This document shows, piece by piece, positions 10,511 to 20,938 of a stretch of DNA of 32,234 nucleotides. The first letter of the stretch is position 1, and every line of letters starts with the position of its first letter. The stretch is taken from assembly GCA_003427395.1 (NCBI GenBank), contig BFEA01000631.1, positions 167,720 to 199,953 on the forward strand. Reading direction: 5' to 3'. Source of the stretch: Chara braunii (lineage: Eukaryota > Streptophyta > Charophyceae > Charales > Characeae). The position numbers and the translations under genes are program-made. A model generated the notes under the pieces. The model was not told where the DNA came from and did no database searches. It saw nothing but the letters and a program-made list of their open reading frames with translations.

Positions 10511-11130
10511 TCACCCGAGGACATCCCCCACTGCCTCCTATCCTGTCCAGAAGCAACATGGATCTGGAAGAAGATCCGGGAGCTGTGGTTGACCCTGTTC
10601 TCAACAACCCCCCCCAACATCCCTACCCTCTCCAACTTACGGTTATCTAACACTCCCAGAAACATCAAGGGCAGCAGGGAGGTCTGGTTCCTCCTGCTCA
10701 GGAAATGTGGGTAATATGGAAGCGCAGGTGCACCCGGACAATCGAGGGAGCAGAGGTGGCAAAGGAAGAAATGTGGTCTCTACTACTGAGCATGGCTGAG
10801 ACGGAAATCAGGAGCAGATGGCGGAGAATAGTGACCTCTACACAACACAGACCAGAAAGACGAGCAACCAGGAAGCAGACATTCAAGAGAGAATGGCTGC
10901 TAAAGGGCAAGGTGGCTACGATAGTAGACAACAGATTGAGATGGAAGAAGTGGCACCAGGCTATACCACAATGACCATTGGGCCCCACCATGCTACCTGG
11001 CAGAAGGGTCGGATCTGCGATCAACAACAGTACTCAAAGGGTACACAGAGAAGTACAATGACAAACAACATAGCTTGTAGCGGACCCTTTCGCTGTTCTC
11101 ATTGTGCAAGGAATTATTTGACAGGCTCTA
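10508..11130 (+). pseudogene. LINE ORF2 C-terminus (zf-RVT region and tail), copy 1
   Basis: One frame reads PEDIPHCLLSCPEATWIWKK, the His/Cys pattern of the zf-RVT region after LINE reverse transcriptases. After a frameshift near 10705 it continues as WVIWKRRCTRTIEGAEVAKE, AETEIRSRWRRIV and GKVATIVDNRLRWKKW, ending at a stop near 10974. The same tail motifs recur at 12190-12290 and 21425-21630. It is followed by the family's 3' UTR at 11169. Confidence 0.8.
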
Positions 11131-11168
11131 AATAGAAGCCTGAGAGGAACAAGCGGCATGGGCAAGCT

Positions 11169-11373
11169 GACGGTCAATCCTCCTTAGCAGGAGCAATCAA
11201 TGCTGGTCAGGGTTCCTTCGGCCAGATGGAAGGAAGCGTGATTGGGTACTGTTATGCATTCAATCTTGACTTGCCGGGGGAATAGGAACTGGACTGACGC
11301 TGCCCAGAATGGATATGGGGCCAGGACCTTAAGGACCTGTTCACAAAAAAAAAGAAAAAAAAAGAAAAAAAAG
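11169..11373 (+). mobile_element. LINE 3' UTR and A-rich tail, copy 1
   Basis: It opens GACGGTCAATCC, continues AGCAATCAATGCTGGTCAGG, then GGAACTGGACTGACGCTGCC and CCAGGACC-TTAAGGACCT, and ends in an A-rich tail (11345-11373). The same block follows LINE C-terminal remnants at 12403 and 21927 and occurs in antisense at 20301 and 20667. Confidence 0.75.
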
Positions 11374-11519
11374 ATTCAGTGCCATTCCTTTAACACCACT
11401 GGAAAATTTGACCATTTCTCCAGCTTGAATATTGTTCAATCTATAGACACGTGCAATTGAATCTCCTATCAAAACCGCTCGACCGATTTCATCCACTTGT
11501 AATTACTAATTTGCTAGGA

Positions 11520-11612
11520 AGATTCTCACCCCCGCCTGGTCCTGCCCAGCCGGGCACCTGGGTGTGCAAAAAAAAAAAAAAGAAAAAAAAAAAAGATTTT
11601 TTTTTTTTTTGG
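11520..11612 (+). repeat. GC-rich SINE-like end with poly-A then poly-T
   Basis: CCCAGCCGGGCACCTGGGTG leads straight into about 30 A-rich bases, then a T run of about 14. The GC-rich part resembles the inverted segment at 11890-11985. Confidence 0.35.
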
Positions 11613-11868
11613 GTTTTCTTTGCTCTCCCAGAGGACCCCAGATCCAGGCTCATTTCTTTTTTCGCGAGTTGGCTGTCAAGACGGGGGGAGGAGGGTATAA
11701 ATTGGTTTGAAAGGGGCTAAATCCGAAAGGGGTTTAAACTTTAAAGGGGGGTGCCTCAGTGTGATTCTGTTATTTTCTTTTTTATCTCCGATTGTGAGGA
11801 ATTTTAATGTGAACCTCAGCCAAAAGTCGTTTGTATTGCAATTCTACGCAACATTTTTTTTTTCCGGA

Positions 11869-11990
11869 TTTTTTTTTTTTTTTTTTTTTGGTGCTGGGGC
11901 TGTCCGGAACCCTGCCCAAGGGTCATGCCCGGCCAGGCACCCGGGCGTGTACCTGGGCATAAGTTGGGTGCCCGGGCACCCGGAAAAAAC
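11869..11990 (-). mobile_element. SINE-like insert on the minus strand (poly-T at its left end)
   Basis: Read on the minus strand, a GC-rich body with repeated CCCGGGTGCC/GCCCGGGCACC motifs runs into an A tail (about 22 T on the + strand at 11868-11890). It is related to the end at 11530-11566 in the opposite orientation. No target duplication was identified. Confidence 0.4.
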
Positions 11991-12184
11991 AGCCTAGTAA
12001 TTTGGTGTAATAATTTGTAATTCTGTGTTCTAATAAAGTAGATGGTTCTGCTCGAGCAATTTTTTTCATAAATTTCATGCTCTCTTCTCACCCGGGATTA
12101 CATTTAATTTTTATTTTTTTTTATATTAGTTCTACGGAACTTCTACCCATCTCCAGGCACCCAAGGCCTAAAAAAATCAAAATA

Positions 12185-12400
12185 ACGAAATTCTAAGGAA
12201 ACAAGAAGGCATCGCGACAGTGACAAACAACAAACTGACCTGGAAGAAATGGTTTGCTCCAACATCGACAAGGAACAGGTCTCCATGAAGGACAAATTGG
12301 GACTACAATCTCAAGTAGATAGACAAATCTCCCAGTTTTCTTGCTGTATGCGACAACAGACCTAAAAAGGATCTGAGAGGACAACTATGGCAGGGGCAAG
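12185..12400 (+). pseudogene. LINE ORF2 C-terminal remnant, copy 2
   Basis: A short stretch reads EGIATVTNNKLTWKKW, matching GKVATIVDNRLRWKKW in the copy near 10930. It is followed by frameshifted sequence and then by the family 3' UTR. Only the last part of ORF2 is left, as expected for a 5'-truncated copy. Confidence 0.65.
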
Positions 12401-12402
12401 CG

Positions 12403-12575
12403 GACAGTCAATCCTCCTAATAAGGAGCAATCAATGCTGGCCAGGGTTCCTTCGGTCAGACGGAAAGCGTGAAGGTGTGCACCAATTCTTTTCACTTGCC
12501 GGTGGAAAGGAACCGGACTGACGCTCCCCAGAATGGAAATGAAGCCAGGACCATAAGGACCTTTGCAAGGAAAAT
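12403..12575 (+). mobile_element. LINE 3' UTR, copy 2
   Basis: It starts GACAGTCAATCCTCC, continues AGCAATCAATGCTGGCCAGG and ACTTGCCGGTGGAAAGGAAC, and ends CCAGGACCATAAGGACCTTT before an A-rich stretch. It is closely similar to 11169-11340. Confidence 0.75.
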
Positions 12576-13440
12576 GAGAGATAGCGAGATGACAGAATCC
12601 AGATAGCACAATGGAAAGATGGTTAGAACATGGAAAAATCAAACTGGAAGGAGAGCGCTAGCGCCGTTCCGGTGAGCGCTATCGGGATGCGCTAACTCGC
12701 AACCCCGCGTCGCCACGACTTTCTGTCCACGGTGGGAAACCACCGCACGATCAGTTCGTGCGCTTTCCTCCTGTTTTAATTCTGAATCCTATGTGGGGGA
12801 AATCGGAAGTGAGGTGCGAGTACCAGACGCCACGCCAAGCCATGCCTTCGGGCGTGGTTACCCCAAGCTAGACTTCGAACAGTCAGGAATAACGGAGAGA
12901 AAGGAGAAAGGGAGAGAAGGGGAGGGGAAAGGACAGGCTCACTAAGGAAGGAAGGAGTATGCGGACAATCTAAGAACAGGAAAAAAAAGAGAGATCAAGA
13001 GAGGCAAGAAGAATCTTACCAAGTGCAGGAGAGCAGTTCGCAGAAGCAGGTCATGCAAAGAAGCATTGCAAGCGGAAGAAGGGAGCGCCTCAGTTGCGGC
13101 CAATCATCATCATGTTGTCGTAAGGTTCGAGCGATTGAGTTCATCTCCGAAGGTAAGACTAGAACACCATCCTACTTCCTCCACGGTGCGTAGGAGACAG
13201 CACAAGGGAGACGCGAAGACGGAAGAAAACATGGGCTCGTATCAAGAGCAGAGGACAACCGGACAGCGAGAAGGGGGAGCAGCAGTGTACTTATGATTGA
13301 TCTTAGAAACGACTTATTTGGGAAGTAAACAAGAATGGTATTACACAACGATCCGCTTTAACGTGGGATACAAAGTTCCTGAGTAACGTCTGGTTCAAGT
13401 TGACATAGAAGGCCAATCAACAGATTAGATAGTCAAAATA
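12576..13440. other. No gene seen
   Basis: CGCTAGCGCCGTT at 12659-12671 recurs at 26349-26361, where it heads a tRNA-like sequence; here the following bases no longer resemble a tRNA. The remainder is purine-rich (12890-13030) with short unassigned frames. Confidence 0.45.
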
Positions 13441-13865
13441 TTCCTGATCCGGATTCGTTCCCACCCCGTCCCTGTTGCAACTCCACCGTGACCCTATCCG
13501 ACCTCGATAGGAGCCCATCCCAACCTTTCTAACCCACCTCGCTAATCTGACCCGATTCCGTTCCAGCCACGACTCTATCCCGATCCCAAACCAACCTTTT
13601 CTATCCTAACTCTTTATCCAAGTTCGATCTCGATCACGCCCCAACGCCATCCCGACTCCAGTCCCGATCCCATCCTGACGTAATCCTGATTTCCATCCTT
13701 ATTAGTTTCGATCTCCATCTCGATTAGGGCCTGATCTCCATCTTGATCCTACATCCATCCCGATCCGACCCCGATCCCCGTCCCAATTCGATCCCGATCT
13801 CCATCCCGATTTGATCTTGGTTTCCATCCCAAGTTGATAGCGGTCCCCAGCTGAGTCCCGAGCTC
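13441..13865 (+). repeat. Degenerate CCCGATC/CCATC minisatellite just upstream of LINE ORF1
   Basis: More than 20 imperfect short units built from CCGATC, TCGATCTCCATC and CCCATCC are packed into about 425 bp. The array ends about 165 bp before the ORF1 start codon at 14031, so it may be the repeated 5' UTR or promoter of that LINE. Confidence 0.65.
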
Positions 13866-15925
13866 TATTGGTCTTTGGTTCGTCGCCCCACTGAATCCAC
13901 CCTGGGCCCGGCCTATCTTCGATCCCCCCTCCTCCCGCTCACCTCTCCCCTCACAAACCAAACAAACACTGAAGCAATAAATTGTAGTATTCACTTCACC
14001 TGAACGATTGCATCACTGACAGTCGCAACGATGGAAGGAATGGGAATCGAAACACAAAATTGGCACGCGGAACAGACTAGAACATCACTCATCAAAACCA
14101 CCAAACTCATTAATCACGGCGGTAACAACAAAGAAGAGGTGGTGATTTATGAATGTCCCAAAGAACTGACGACTAAACAAGAAGAGCTTCACAAAAAGCA
14201 CGCTGTCCTATTCACCTTTTCCAAAAAGAGTCAGTAGTTGGATAGGCAAGCCAAATTAAAATGGATTTGGGAAAAGTTGAAGAGTCTGGAGCCAGTACAA
14301 GGACAGAAACCCAAAGTATCCTTCCACCCAAGATCAAGGAATGTCATCATGGTTTTGTGTATAGAGGAATCACTTGCCACGTTTCTGAAAAACAAGTGTT
14401 TCACCTGCAACTCGTCAGTGGTCATGGTGCACCCATGGAAACAAGCAGCGAATTATCAACAAACACCCTTCAGATACAAGCAAGAACTGAGAAAAAAACA
14501 TTTTTGGATTCAATTTGATAACGCACCAGAAGGAATGCACGACAGTGTAAAAGAGAGAGTGAGGATGGAATATGGACACTTCAAGGAAGCACATTGGATC
14601 GTCTCGACCCCAGACTTCCTCACTCCACAACACAACCAGATGACAGTGGTATTGGATACGGGAGACAACCTGCTACCATTCATTCCGAATGAATGGTTTT
14701 TCTCTCAAGAGAACAAAGTCATCAGGATAACGGTGTCCAACAAAAACAATCCCCTGTGCTTCAAGTGCAAACACCTGGGAACGGATGTCAACTATCCGAA
14801 GACAAAAGAAAACGCAAAACCGAAACCGCTCAAAACAGCAAACGTTCAAGAAGTTGCAAACAAAAGCGATTACTGGTATGTCCCCGGTGCCCAGTATGCA
14901 GGCTGGGTGTTCAATGACAACTTGGACACACCTGACTGGGTATAGATGATCAAGGGAGAGCCAACCCCCAAACCGGAGGTCTACCCACCGTTTGACTTAG
15001 GTGGCAAAAATTGAAAATGGAAAAGAAATCACCCAAATGTTTCACCAGAGACCCGATAATAGACGTTGAGTCTCTGAAGCAAGAAATTTGGGAAAAGGAC
15101 TTTTGTGCAGACCTGCAGGCGGTGCAGGAAACAACAAAAAGGGAATGGGTGGAAGTGGTAAAACGGAGACAGAAGGAAGAAAGGAAAAAGGAGGAACAAC
15201 CCAAACAAAAAACATACTCCAGAAAAACGCAGAGGGGGCATGGCAAATCCAATCGGGGGCAGAGCACGGACGCAGAAAGGCCGGATGAAAACATGGAAGG
15301 GAGAGTAGGGGACATAGAGCACGAAGAGGGGGAAGGAACCCAAAATCTGACAGTGGGCGAAAAGAGGAAGCACATCGAAGGTTTGGACAACAGGGAGGAC
15401 ACCGAAGAGGAATAGGAATGGGTGGAAAACAACTACCCGTGGTCTGAACAAGAGGAGAGCGAGCTCCTCAAGCTCGTTTAGGTCTACGAAAAACTAAGAC
15501 AAGACGAATTCGAGTTGCAGCTGATTCTGCACAAAGAGGAGCGGAAAAACAAACAGAAAACGGACATCACAAACCCATCCCAGCTCATTCCTCTCTCAGA
15601 AAATCCCTTTGCACCTCTGGAGAGAGAAGAGGAACTTGCAGCCCTCTATGCGGAGAAGTATTGCGCAGCCAAGGAGGATCAGAGGATGAAAATAGATGGG
15701 GGCAACGGAATCGAGGTGAAAGAGAAATCACAGTTCAAGGGGAAAAAAATACCAGTCTACAAGTCGTCTTACCCCCTAAACGACCAGGAGAAACAAAAGG
15801 ATCATGAAACTCCGGGCAAAGAGTCTGCATCATTAATGCAATTGGGCATCCAGGCACAGGCATTGTACGCACAATGTGACAGACTTGCGGAGTTGAACAA
15901 AGAAATGGAGCTACACACAGTAGCG

Positions 15926-16229
15926 GTACAGGAGCTACGATACAAGTCACACGAAAAGTTCTGGGAAAGAGCAAAAAAGGAAGAAAGTATGCTCTTAACG
16001 ACAAGGGCGGTAATCCCCATTCATGTGGATCCGCTGACAGAAAAATGGAACGTGGCAGCTGTCTCTTATACACATCTAGATGTGTATAAGAGACAGGTAC
16101 AGGAGCTACGATACAAGTCACACGAAAAGTTCTGGGAAAGAGCAAAAAAGGAAGAAAGTATGCTCTTAACGACAAGGGCGGTAATCCCCATTCATGTGGA
16201 TCCGCTGACAGAAAAATGGAACGTGGCAG
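15926..16229. repeat. 133-bp direct duplication around a sequencing adapter
   Basis: Positions 15926-16058 and 16097-16229 appear identical over 133 bp and are separated only by the 38-bp adapter. Duplication plus adapter add 171 bp (57 codons), so the LINE frame is not shifted. This is best read as misassembled library sequence, not a biological repeat. Confidence 0.93.
16059..16096. other. Nextera mate-pair junction adapter (assembly artefact)
   Basis: CTGTCTCTTATACACATCT at 16059-16077 is followed directly by its reverse complement AGATGTGTATAAGAGACAG at 16078-16096. These are two back-to-back Tn5 transposase mosaic ends, exactly the circularisation junction of Nextera mate-pair libraries. 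It translates to the well-known contaminant peptide VSYTHLDVYKRQ. It is not genomic. Confidence 0.98.
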
Positions 16230-16700
16230 TACACAAGGATCTTTCAACCGCCAGATGACAATTGGGGCAAAAGAGGGAAGATGTACTGAAGAGGATCAGT
16301 AAGGGGAAAAAATCGAAATTCTTTGGGCTGGCAGGTGAAGTTACGGTTGACGTTGAGCAAAGTCAAATGGAAGCCACAGGGGAATCAAGCAGAAAAGACC
16401 AGGCGCCTTATGATGCAAGGTCATTGCTAGTCTGTTTCAATAAGGAAACAAAGTTGCCTGAGGATATGGAATGGAGACCTTGGTGGTGGGTGGCAGCCTT
16501 ACCGATCACAACACTAGGCAACGAAAATTCTATGACTCACAATGCAGCGGTGCTTGCTACATTGGTGAAGTCAGGGGTCCTCTTGCGGGAAGAGAATGAA
16601 TTACCCTCTCTCTTTATTCCCCAGGAGGAGGAAGCATAGTGCAACTCTCTCACCTAAACAAAAAACTCCAAGACCAACAAGAGAGCAATTTCAGTAAACA

Positions 16701-17662
16701 ATGAAAGTACCTAGGCGGGATCTCGTAATTCAATCCTGGAACGTGAGGGGACTAGCAACAATTTTGTCAAACCCAGCAAAGTGGCATAGTCTAATAAACA
16801 CGACAGGATGGAATGGTCCCAACCCCCCAGACATGTTGCTCCTCCAAGAAACCCACCTAACCAACTCACCCTCACACAGAATAGCAGAGATGGAAATCAT
16901 AAGGAGACTAAAAAGTTGTGCAACAACAGTATCAGCGTATAGTCCCTCACCATCCTTAGAAGGTGTCAGCACGATAGTACACAATAATGTGGAAGCAACT
17001 CGACTAATACAAATTAACTCGATAACAACGATACTATAAGAGGGAGATGAAACAAGTTAGAGATGACACTCAGAGGAGAGGACGTCACAATAATTAACTT
17101 ATACGCCCCTAACTCATCTGCAGAGAGAGCAACATTCTTTGAGGAAATTGGGAACCTCATCCAACCTCATAGGCATACAATATTGGCGGGGGACTGGAAC
17201 ACAACACAAAACACTCATTTGGATAGAATCTCATGGGCGGAAGAAGTCTCCCAAGATCCGGCCGTGGCGGCACTAGCTCAAGTAGCAGCGGAAAACGATC
17301 TCAAAGACCCATATAGGACCCTTAATCCGGAAAAAAAAGATTACACTTGTATCATGAAAACAATTCAGGGTAGAACCTCCTTCTCCAGAATAGACTTCTT
17401 TCTAATTTCAGAGTCTTTAGAGGGGGCAGTCTTAGATAGCACAATAGGAAGGCTTCCGCATTATGATGGTTTCGACCACAATCCAATTGCTTTGAACCTG
17501 ACTCTTTCCATAGACAACTTGCAACGGAAGAGCTTCTTTAAGCTAAACACCTCACTCCTCAACCTAGACTCATTTAAGCAAGAATTCAAAGCCAAGTGGG
17601 AGGGGCTAAAAGAGAGCTTCGCGGAGGGGGCCACTTCAAAGGACCTTCCTCCAACTGTCTGA
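16701..17662 (+). pseudogene. LINE ORF2 N-terminus: apurinic/apyrimidinic-type endonuclease
   Basis: The frame starts MKVPRRDLVIQSWNVRGLAT, with the N-V-R-G-L start of the LINE endonuclease, then MLLLQETHL (catalytic Glu). A stop at 17037 and a frameshift lead to INLYAPNSS, ILAGDWNT, SRIDFFLIS and FDHNPIALNL (17090-17500), which carry the remaining catalytic motifs (Tyr, Asp/Asn, terminal Asp-His). This enzyme nicks target DNA to prime reverse transcription. It is interrupted, so inactive here. Confidence 0.88.
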
Positions 17663-19163
17663 AAGCAAAGCGATTGGGCGAGCCTATTCTCAAGAAGGGA
17701 GGCTTAAAAAGGAAAGCAAGGTAGGAAAGTATGGAAGCAATGATGAAGATTGCAAAATTTAACCTAATTGTCAATCCGGGAACAACTCTGTATGAACAAC
17801 TCCTAGAGGAAGCTAGGGCTGAGTAGCAACAATGGGCGGAGTGGAGGAGGCAAGCCACAAGGGCCAGAGTAAGAGACTGGGAAAGCAACGAAGCCATGAC
17901 AAAATTTTATTTCAAAGGATTAAAGCAAATCACAGGAACAACAAAATACTTGCCTTGAGAGACTCATTGGGCAACCTACAGACCATGCAAGAAGGAATAT
18001 TAAAAGTCGCTTTAGACTTCTATCAGAATCTTTACACCTCCAAAACCTTTTTGGAAAACCCAGGCAGTGTACAGAAAGCAAGAGAGAAAATTTTAAAACA
18101 TCTAGACAAAAGCCTCAAGCAGGAAGCAATAGACTATCTGGAAAAGGAAATCACCAAGGATGAACTCTTGGGAGCCCTCAAGAGCATGCAACCCAACAAA
18201 ACTCCAGGGAAGGATGGCCTCCCGAAAAAATTCTGGCAAGACAACTGACACTTACTAGGGGATACAGTCATTGTTTTTTTCAAGGAAGCTTTTGCAAAAG
18301 GATCTATAGGTGAAGAGTTTAGCACAAGAGTAGTTACTTTGCTATATAAGAAACGGGAACGAGAAGACATAAGGAATTACAGACCCATAACCTTATTGCC
18401 AGCAGCGTACAAAATCCTAGCCAAAGCCCTAGCTAATAGAATAAGGAATGTTACAGACAAATGCTTTCAGTTAGACCAAACGGGGTTCATACCAAGGAGA
18501 TACATTCTGGACAACGTAGTCAGCCTAAACGAAGCAGTCAAGGTCATAAAGGATAAAAAAGTTCAAGCAACAATACTTTTCTTCGACTTTGAAAAAACAT
18601 ATGACCAGGTCAACTGGGACTTCCTTCAGCGGAGCATGGAAAAAATGGGTGTAGGACCAAATTTCAGGAAATGGGTAAGAGTGCTTTATGAGGACGCCAG
18701 ATGTATGGTTCAGGTTAATGGGCACCTCTCAGAGAAATACAAAATGACCAGATCCATAAGGCAAGGCGACCCGCTAGCAGCACCAATCTTCCTTTTTGGG
18801 ATGGAAGCGATTGCAGCATTCCTTCGCAAGGACCCTTCGATAGAAAGACTCACAGCTCAACAGGATGGAAGATCAATGGCCATCCCTACAGTAATGTTGT
18901 TCGCTGATGACCTGACTGTACTAATAAGAGCATCAGACTCTTCCTTCCTTGCTCTCACAAAGGCTATGCAAGCATTCCAACTTGCATCGGAAATGAAAAT
19001 TAACTGGAATAAAACAGTAGGATGGTGGTTAGCATCCTCAGATCCCCCGCAACAAAACCAAGTCACCCGAGGACTGCAATGGCTGGATGCATGTCAGCCG
19101 GTACAATTTCTCGGGATCCACGTGCCTTCACTAGGGCGGCACGACACTTTCAGACACTTTTGA
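17663..19163 (+). pseudogene. LINE ORF2 reverse transcriptase
   Basis: A degenerate linker (17663-17900, including EQLLEEARAE and WAEWRRQATRARVRDW) leads to the RT frame, which runs 17832-19163 with a single TGA at 18246. Landmarks are MQPNKTPGKDGLPKKFW, NYRPITLLPAAYKILAKALA, QTGFIPRRYILDNV, FFDFEKTYDQVNWDFL (first catalytic Asp), RSIRQGDPLAAPIF and MLFADDLTVL near 18893 (catalytic Asp pair). This is a non-LTR, L1-like arrangement with an upstream endonuclease. The frame stops at 19161 shortly after FLGIHV, where the post-RT part should begin. A-rich sequence starts about 20 bp later, so this copy lacks its C-terminus. Confidence 0.9.
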
Positions 19164-19185
19164 GGGACTAATCCTTGCACCTGTT

Positions 19186-19210
19186 GAAAAAAAAAGAAGA
19201 AAAAAAAAAG
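19186..19210. repeat. A-rich run after the truncated LINE reverse transcriptase
   Basis: About 25 bp of nearly pure A (with G interruptions) lie just beyond the RT fragment, with no LINE 3' UTR in between. Confidence 0.6.
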
Positions 19211-19504
19211 GCTTCTTTGATTGAACTCTTTGCCAACCCTAGTGTAAAGCAGACAAACTGGGGGAAAAAAGAGAGAAAACAAAAAGTGGAAGACGGGGAA
19301 GAGAAACCAAAAGCACTTTAATGCCCAAAGATGAAAACCCCTTGGCATCGAAAAGTCACCTTGAGTGTTCTTTATGACATTTACTGTCGTTACAGGATTT
19401 GTGGCATTTCACTCTGTGACCCAGCTCTTGAGGCTCCTACACTGGAACTCCACAAATGGCTATAGCCAATGTGAGACTTGAAGCAGACAAGTGATTGAGC
19501 AAAA

Positions 19505-19569
19505 GGGGGTGGGGGGGGGGGGGGGGGGGAAGGGGGAAAGAATGGAAGAAAAAATTTGGACCATTTCTC

Positions 19570-19631
<62 letters not shown>
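19505..19631. repeat. Poly-G run (19505-19529) and (GA)n microsatellite (19573-19631)
   Basis: A G homopolymer with one T is followed 44 bp later by about 59 bp of pure GA repeats. Confidence 0.95.
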
Positions 19632-19635
<4 letters not shown>

Positions 19636-20300
19636 TGGAAGGAGGGAGGGAGAGAGGCTTCCGCGACCCAAAACTGAGACCAATTAAGCCAGCATTACCT
19701 CCTCAGAAGTCTGGCCAATCTCTAACAACAGGAAAAGAAACTTGTGATTGCCAGATCGGCAGCCCAATTGTGCTTTATCAACTTGCTCGACCGAGTGCTG
19801 GGAAGGTATCCAGGCTGTTTTCCCTTCTCCCTCTTTATTTATGTATAGTATTGTATACATCATTAAACAGAACTGCACGGTAAGCCGTCGGCAGGGAGGG
19901 AGAAGAGGACAACAAACGAGGGGCTGTGACAAACTGTTTCGTCGAAGTTTCACTGACTCATCAGGAGGCTGAACCCTCAACAGTCTGCAGAATCCCCTAA
20001 CTGATAAGTAATAATCCACCTTAACCCCGGTTGTGGTTAAGCATCAACAACTGCCCGACAACTGATACCCTGAGGTGGGCACCAACCACTGCCCTCAAGG
20101 TACCTGTGACGAAAATCACAGCAGACTATTACTCACCCACACCAGATGGAAAACTCTACTTATGTATATACTATATATAATATATGTATATTATATCAAA
20201 CAGAACTTCGCGGTAAACCGTAGGCAGAGAGGGAGAAGAGGACAACAACCAAGGCGCTGTGACAAACAGTTTCGTTGGAGTTTCACCGACTCATTGAATG

Positions 20301-20460
20301 AGGTCCTAATACTGCATTTTATCCTGGGGAGATGTCAATCGGGTTCTTTTCCACGGGCAACTTCCAGGTTATACAACTCAATACTCAAACATTTCTTCGG
20401 TTACGGGCTAAGAAACCCCTGAACAGCATTGATTGCTCTCGTGGTTGAGAATTGACTGTC
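20301..20460 (-). mobile_element. LINE 3' UTR, antisense copy 1
   Basis: On the minus strand it carries the family blocks GACAGTCAATTCTC, AATCAATGCTGTTCAGGGGT and, at the far end, TTAGGACCT. Most of the interior has diverged. Confidence 0.6.
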
Positions 20461-20666
20461 AGGCTGGCCTTTCTTCCATAAGTTTCTCTCACTGCTCTCA
20501 GACTACATGTAAATAGATTGCCAGCTAAACTTGAAGTGCTAGACTACAGGTGAGTTAAAGTTGGAGACCCTCCCTTAGTGCTGGTTTAAGATGCTGAGAA
20601 GGTATTCAGCATGTGTTCCCTTCTCCCTCTTCTCTTTAGGTCTCTTTTCTCACGTATATTGTTAAT

Positions 20667-20838
20667 CAGGCCCTGATGGCTCTTGCTGCATTCTATTCTG
20701 GCATGTGTCAGTCAGATTCTTTTTCCACTGGCAAGTCACAGATTGTACAACTCAGTACTCCAAACTCTTCCTTCCATTATGGCCGAAGGAACCCCGGAAC
20801 AACATTGATCACTCCATTGGGGGAGGATTGGCTGTCAC
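20667..20838 (-). mobile_element. LINE 3' UTR, antisense copy 2
   Basis: Read on the minus strand it has TGACAGCCAATCCTCC, ATCAATGTTGTTCCGGGGTT, ACTTGCCAGTGGAAAAAGAA and CTGACTGACAC. It is the same block as 21927-22060 in the opposite orientation. Confidence 0.62.
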
Positions 20839-20938
20839 GCTGGCCTCTCTCCTTAAGTTCTTTGCAGACTATATGTAAATGGACCGCCAGATAAACTTTG
20901 TAAGCGATAGAAGTACAGATGAGTTGAAGGCATAGACG

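Larger units (their letters stand above)
14031..16639 (+). pseudogene. LINE ORF1 (nucleic-acid-binding protein), broken by stops and one frameshift
   Basis: The frame runs 14031-14945 with an in-frame TAG at 14235 and a further TAG at 14943. It shifts once between 14946 and 15011 and then stays in one frame to 16639 with TAG at 15413 and 15479 and TGA at 16256. A zinc-knuckle-like CFKCKHLGTDVNYP lies at 14757-14798. It keeps the two Cys of CX2CX4HX4C, but the His and last Cys positions are Thr and Pro, so the knuckle is destroyed. A Lys/Glu-rich segment follows (15150-15410). ORF1 proteins of L1-type elements coat the element RNA. Its length here is inflated by 171 bp through the artefact at 15926-16096. 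The stop at 16637 lies 61 bp before ORF2. Confidence 0.8.

Noticed and set aside
11169-12575. Repeat opening GACGGTCAATCC and ending GGACTGAC-CTCCCCAG as a MITE with short inverted ends
   Set aside because: It follows LINE C-terminal remnants in three places and ends near A-rich sequence, so it is better read as the LINE 3' UTR.
14235-15481. TAG recoded as an amino acid (alternative genetic code)
   Set aside because: The kinase exons contain about 400 codons with no in-frame TAG, and the LINE also has a frameshift, a TGA and a destroyed zinc knuckle. Decay of a dead copy is sufficient.
16059-16096. 38-bp perfect palindrome as a natural transposon end or recombination site
   Set aside because: It is exactly two Tn5 mosaic ends as used in Nextera mate-pair libraries, with a duplicated flank, so it is a library artefact.
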